NCBI GenBank assembly: GCA_029240395.1 | Contig: JAREAJ010000039.1 | Span: 1 to 12,584 of the forward strand | Direction: 5' to 3' | Length of the DNA: 12,584 nt | DNA from: Nitrososphaeraceae archaeon | GTDB lineage: Archaea > Thermoproteota > Nitrososphaeria > Nitrososphaerales > Nitrososphaeraceae | Shown: positions 11,996-12,584 of the stretch, piece by piece | Position numbering within the stretch: position 1 is the first letter of the stretch | Layout: every line of letters begins with the position of its first letter | The notes under the pieces: generated by a model | What the model was told of the DNA's origin: nothing | What the model saw: only the letters and a program-made list of their open reading frames with translations | Database searches by the model: none | Made by a program: the position numbers and the translations under genes

Positions 11996-12584
11996 GTAAG
12001 TAGTGCTATTATTTAAGAGGCAATGAAATAATTACATAGTAACCTCAAGTAGGCTAAATAAACAGTACTAAAATCCGACCTGAATATTCACCTTTTAGTC
12101 TTGAATAGTAATTTGTATTAGGGACCCTGATAAGAGGGTAGGATAAATGTTACACAAAAGAATTATCGATATTGTAACTGACTCCTCGAAGCAACAAATG
12201 CTAGGTTCTTGAAACATAAAATTGGCTACATGGCATGATAGAGAAGGAGAAATACCTCTTTATTCCATAACAATAAATTTATCATATTTTAATAAAGATC
12301 TATAGGACGACTTCCGTATTATCTTAATCCAAGATTTATCAAGCATTATTCTCCCAGCTCTAGGTTGGACTATCGAGGCGTAAAATACGCTCATTTGAAT
12401 ATAATCTAGATAGTGAAAAAGCGATCAAAAATGAAATGTATTATTTGATGATCTGTTACTGAGCTAATATTTCACATAACAATTTTGTGCGTTTCTCAGT
12501 CATTCGGAATTAGACCGTTATTGCTGCAATGAATGCAGATGAATGATCTTCATTACACTGTATTCGTAGGACTTAACTAGTTCA
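11996..12584. other. AT-rich end of the window
   Basis: Very AT-rich with one possible 44-residue ORF on the minus strand (12260-12394). No other frame, repeat or RNA gene is supportable, and no member of the dispersed repeat family is seen here. Confidence 0.5.
12260..12394 (-). CDS. Possible 44-residue basic protein
   Basis: The frame reads MSVFYASIVQPRAGRIMLDK, then SWIKIIRKSSYRSLLKYDKF and IVME, starting with ATG 12394 and ending with TAA at 12260. It is basic with a hydrophobic start. GATTATATT lies only a few bases upstream of the ATG, too close for a TATA box. I do not recognise it; in DNA this AT-rich a frame of this length may be chance. Confidence 0.25.
   Translation of the reverse strand: MSVFYASIVQPRAGRIMLDKSWIKIIRKSSYRSLLKYDKFIVME

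Noticed and set aside
1..12584. CRISPR array
   Set aside because: The dispersed repeats are far apart, irregularly spaced and intergenic, and there are no cas genes.

Overview
The window looks like an accessory, gene-poor stretch of a soil ammonia-oxidising archaeon (Thaumarchaeota/Nitrososphaeria, plausibly a Nitrososphaera or Nitrosocosmicus relative). The reasons are low GC, long AT-rich intergenic regions, TATA-like boxes about 27 bases before start codons (leaderless transcripts), small zinc-ribbon and C2H2-finger proteins, an archaeal-type SdhA-like flavoprotein and a ribbon-helix-helix (RHH)-type protein of a kind I associate with this group. The lineage is inferred from protein style; there is no rRNA or tRNA to confirm it.

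Layout. 1-1197: mostly non-coding, with a small zinc-ribbon gene on the minus strand (310-513) and two repeat copies. 1198-3033: a stand-alone SDH/fumarate-reductase-type flavoprotein, followed by a hairpin/T-run. 3175-4371 (minus): a radical SAM gene and, directly after its stop codon, a decayed fragment of UV-damage endonuclease. 4372-5903: repeat-rich, with a C2H2 finger gene (4904-5107) and a small CxxC ORF (5724-5903). 5928-7628 (minus): four genes, namely NTF2/SnoaL-like, an AHSA1-type SRPBCC gene broken by a deletion and frameshift, an ArsR-type repressor overlapping it by ATGA, and a YCII-domain gene. The ArsR/AHSA1 part is visibly more GC-rich and has a bacterial-style terminator, so it looks acquired. 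7629-8415: repeats, a short ORF and a truncated gene tail abutting a repeat. 8416-9864 (minus): a class-I disulfide oxidoreductase with a CxxxxC active site but Tyr where the usual catalytic His sits. 10007-10264 (minus): a winged-helix protein. 10265-12584: a repeat with 20-base inverted arms, a frameshifted small RHH-like gene, a 53-residue membrane protein, an RHH-type protein and AT-rich DNA.

The most striking structure is a dispersed, short inverted-repeat element of about 80 bases. There are seven recognisable copies plus one degenerate copy, six in one orientation and one inverted. They share a GC-rich core (GGCGGGCCCAGAGGGACTCGG) between T-rich and A-rich arms. They sit only between genes, and some touch gene ends, a promoter position or a truncated gene. 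Together with four broken genes (uvdE, AHSA1, an RHH-like gene and the 8120-8275 tail), this marks the region as one undergoing insertion and decay. I see no CRISPR array, complete IS element, tRNA or rRNA, and no clear new multi-gene system; the repeat family is the best candidate for something undescribed.
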